A stretch of DNA of 64,000 nt from Branchiostoma floridae (taxonomy: Eukaryota; Chordata; Leptocardii; Amphioxiformes; Branchiostomatidae), in NCBI RefSeq assembly GCF_000003815.2, contig NW_023365779.1, positions 441,595 through 505,594 of the forward strand, read 5' to 3'. Below are positions 62,078 through 64,000 of the stretch, one piece after another. How positions within the stretch are numbered: the first letter of the stretch is position 1; the number at the start of each line of letters is the position of its first letter. A program made the position numbers and the translations under genes. The notes under the pieces were generated by a model that had not been told where the DNA came from, ran no database searches, and worked only from the letters and a program-made list of their open reading frames with translations.

Positions 62078-62119
62078 GTCACTGACGAAGGATAATGGAT
62101 TCTATCCGAAACGTCTGAC
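62078..62119 (+). ncRNA. Hammerhead ribozyme-like motif 6
   Basis: A second copy of motif 5 with a better stem II (GGATA...TATCC). Stem I GTCA/TGAC, core CTGACGA and GAAAC, cleavage triplet GTC are all present. Confidence 0.55.
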
Positions 62120-62644
62120 CGTTTCAAAATCATATCCAGTTGCTTGAGTAACTCCTTTTTGGTGTATCTTACTACCTGGATGTCTAACCTACATCGACGT
62201 GTCATGTTTGTAAGTATCAACAGGCACCCTTTCGTGCTAACGCCACCGATATGATGTTCGACAATCCTAGTTAAGTAAGATAGACAAGGACGTTTTGTAG
62301 ATCTTCAAAATAGCGAACTATTTTCCGCTTCCCAATAAGGAGTCTGGTTGAGACTACAATGTTGCTATGGTAACACTTTTGTGACGTACGCGTAAAATGC
62401 TTTATGAAAAATTCAAACCTTGATTCTATCCCTGCCATCTTCTGTATTGGTACTAACTTCCGGAATTTTGGTTTCTTATATCTTAAAATGACGGTATTCA
62501 TTAAATGGGAAGTTGATACAATCAGCTGCAGGGAGGCATTTATGATGGTTCCGCTATTGTTGTATGGACCCATCGAAGCGCCTTTACAATTACACAGAAG
62601 TGTCACCATGATCAAATTGTCCCGCCTTGCCGACTCCCTTGAAG

Positions 62645-62815
62645 GCCGCGCTGTGGCCTGCACGGTAGCATGGGCCTGCACGGTAGCCGGGGCCTGCACG
62701 GTAGCCGGGGCCTGCACGGTAGCATGGGGCCTGCACGGTAGCCGGGGCCTGCACGGTAGCATGGGCCTGCACGGTAGCCGGGGCCTGCACGGTAGCCGGG
62801 GCCTGCACGGGTACA
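62645..62815 (+). repeat. 15-17 bp minisatellite, about ten units
   Basis: GGCCTGCACGGTAGCCGG and the GCATGG variant alternate. Frames such as ACTVAGACTVAG come from the repeat. Confidence 0.85.
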
Positions 62816-63199
62816 AGTTTATTCAGAAGATAATGCACATAGCTATCGCTGACTCAAAGTGATGCAGTTTATATAGCCTATTTCATTATAATACTATATC
62901 AAAGAATTATGTTATCCCTTATTGTCATGCTAACTAGGATGTTAAGCTTTATCCTATACATCTATTTTGCACTTTGTGTAATAGTTGTTGCAATACTTTG
63001 TACAATTGTCGTGCAATAAAGTTCAGTGGAACGTAGTATTATCGGCGCCGCTGGGCAGAAGTAATTACAACATGTTGAATAAAAGTCGGAATGTAATCAA
63101 CAAGTCGGGCTGTCCGTCTCTCTGGCGTCACAATACATGCTTAGTTACGAAAGCCCAAAGCGACTCTAATACGCAAGCTTTCATCTCAAATCCTTTTCT

Positions 63200-64000
63200 T
63201 ATCAGGTGCGGGCGATGTGACCCAATAATGTCTTGGGCACGGACTCTTTGGGAATACAGGAATGCGACCTTAAACCTGTCTGCGCCTACACTTTGTTGCT
63301 TTACTGCTAGCGCCCGCTTGGCGGCGTTGTGAGGCTGTGAAACAGCCAAGCTGCAGCCAAATCATTTCTCTAACGCCTTCATAACGTTGTCGTGCTATCA
63401 ACACCCGTCAGAGGGCGCTTCAGACCCACACGTCTACTTGACCGTTGCTGTACTAGAAAGTGTTTGCTCTTGTGATTAGTAGCCTTAGTCTACCCAAAAC
63501 AATCTTCTACTAAGTTCTTCATTCATTTCATCTTGAAACAAATGGGTAGCCCCTACAACAGTGCATAGTTGATTTCCAAGGGGGCCCATCAAACATGCAT
63601 GTAAATAACAGATACAGGACAAAACGTGGTAACAATCAGTCAAAGTTTGAACACCCAGGGACAACATACAGTACAGAAAACATAAAACCGGTGCGTCAAA
63701 ACAAAATCAGTGTCCATACTCAAGTCGAAAACGTTCCAAGGTCAAAAGTTCTAGCGGTCCTTCCAACATGGACAGTGGTCCAATCAGCCAATCAGCCCCT
63801 TGGATGCTGTCCCTGACAGCAAGAGATTGCGTGACACCTTACCGGCTGTCAATGTACTAAAAATATAGTGTATATACCATCTGAAATGTCCTACCGTTTC
63901 CAAAATCGCATCATTACTTGAGTAGCTGCTATTTGACGTATTGTATTACCTGGATGTCTAACCTTCATCGACGAAAAAAATGGTTCGTTTTTGTATGTCT
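63200..64000. other. Right end: no gene seen
   Basis: A stretch CTACACTTTGTTGC, GCCCGCTTGGCGGCGTTGTG and AGGCTGTGAAACAGCC recurs at about 33,940-34,010. The last 100 bases (CTGGATGTCTAACCTTCATC) are half of the palindromic family of 58,085-58,330. No open coding region is supported. Confidence 0.5.

Overview
The window is animal (deuterostome-like) genomic DNA. It has long introns, GT-AG exons joining in matched phase, tRNA-derived SINEs, non-LTR and Penelope-like retroelement relics, MITEs and many minisatellites. The combination of kringle, F-type lectin and hevein-like cysteine-rich modules, plus this repeat content, suggests a lancelet (Branchiostoma). That assignment is inferred from memory of the families and is not a database result.

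The right half (about 35.7-59.3 kb, minus strand) holds one gene that I could assemble exon by exon. Twenty-two exons join in compatible phase into a predicted protein of about 1,599 residues, if one extra base in the M1 exon is discounted. Order: signal peptide, kringle, F-type lectin (two exons), hevein-like module, kringle, F-type lectin, F-type lectin, LDL-receptor class A, degenerate Frizzled-type CRD (two exons), kringle, sushi/CCP, then a complete Cys-loop (pentameric) ligand-gated ion-channel subunit: ligand-binding domain with the 13-residue Cys-loop, M1, cation-type M2, M3, a long acidic repeat-rich cytoplasmic loop with coiled coil, and M4. The modules are bounded by phase-1 introns, the signature of exon shuffling. 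The channel exons have no start or signal peptide of their own, so the modular exons must supply the N-terminus. A nicotinic-like channel carrying a large lectin/kringle ectodomain is the main discovery candidate here.

The gene's introns record its history. The kringle plus F-lectin cassette was duplicated with its introns, which still align. A reverse-transcriptase-bearing element later inserted into one copy, leaving an 8-bp duplication. Several palindromic or Penelope-related repeats, inside and outside the gene, carry hammerhead-ribozyme-like cores.

The left half (1-31 kb) has no convincing protein-coding gene. It is filled with degenerate tandem repeats (7.86-9.05 kb, 10.7-13.6 kb, 24.9-25.7 kb, 28.3-29.05 kb, 30.2-30.8 kb), MITEs (including two hAT-like copies with perfect 8-bp target-site duplications and a nested pair at 18.8-20.7 kb), SINEs and one assembly gap (17,125-17,307). 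One possible minus-strand exon lies at 31.2-31.4 kb in a GC-rich stretch. The right end (59.4-64 kb) is repeat-rich and contains a truncated RecQ-like helicase fragment between inverted repeats.
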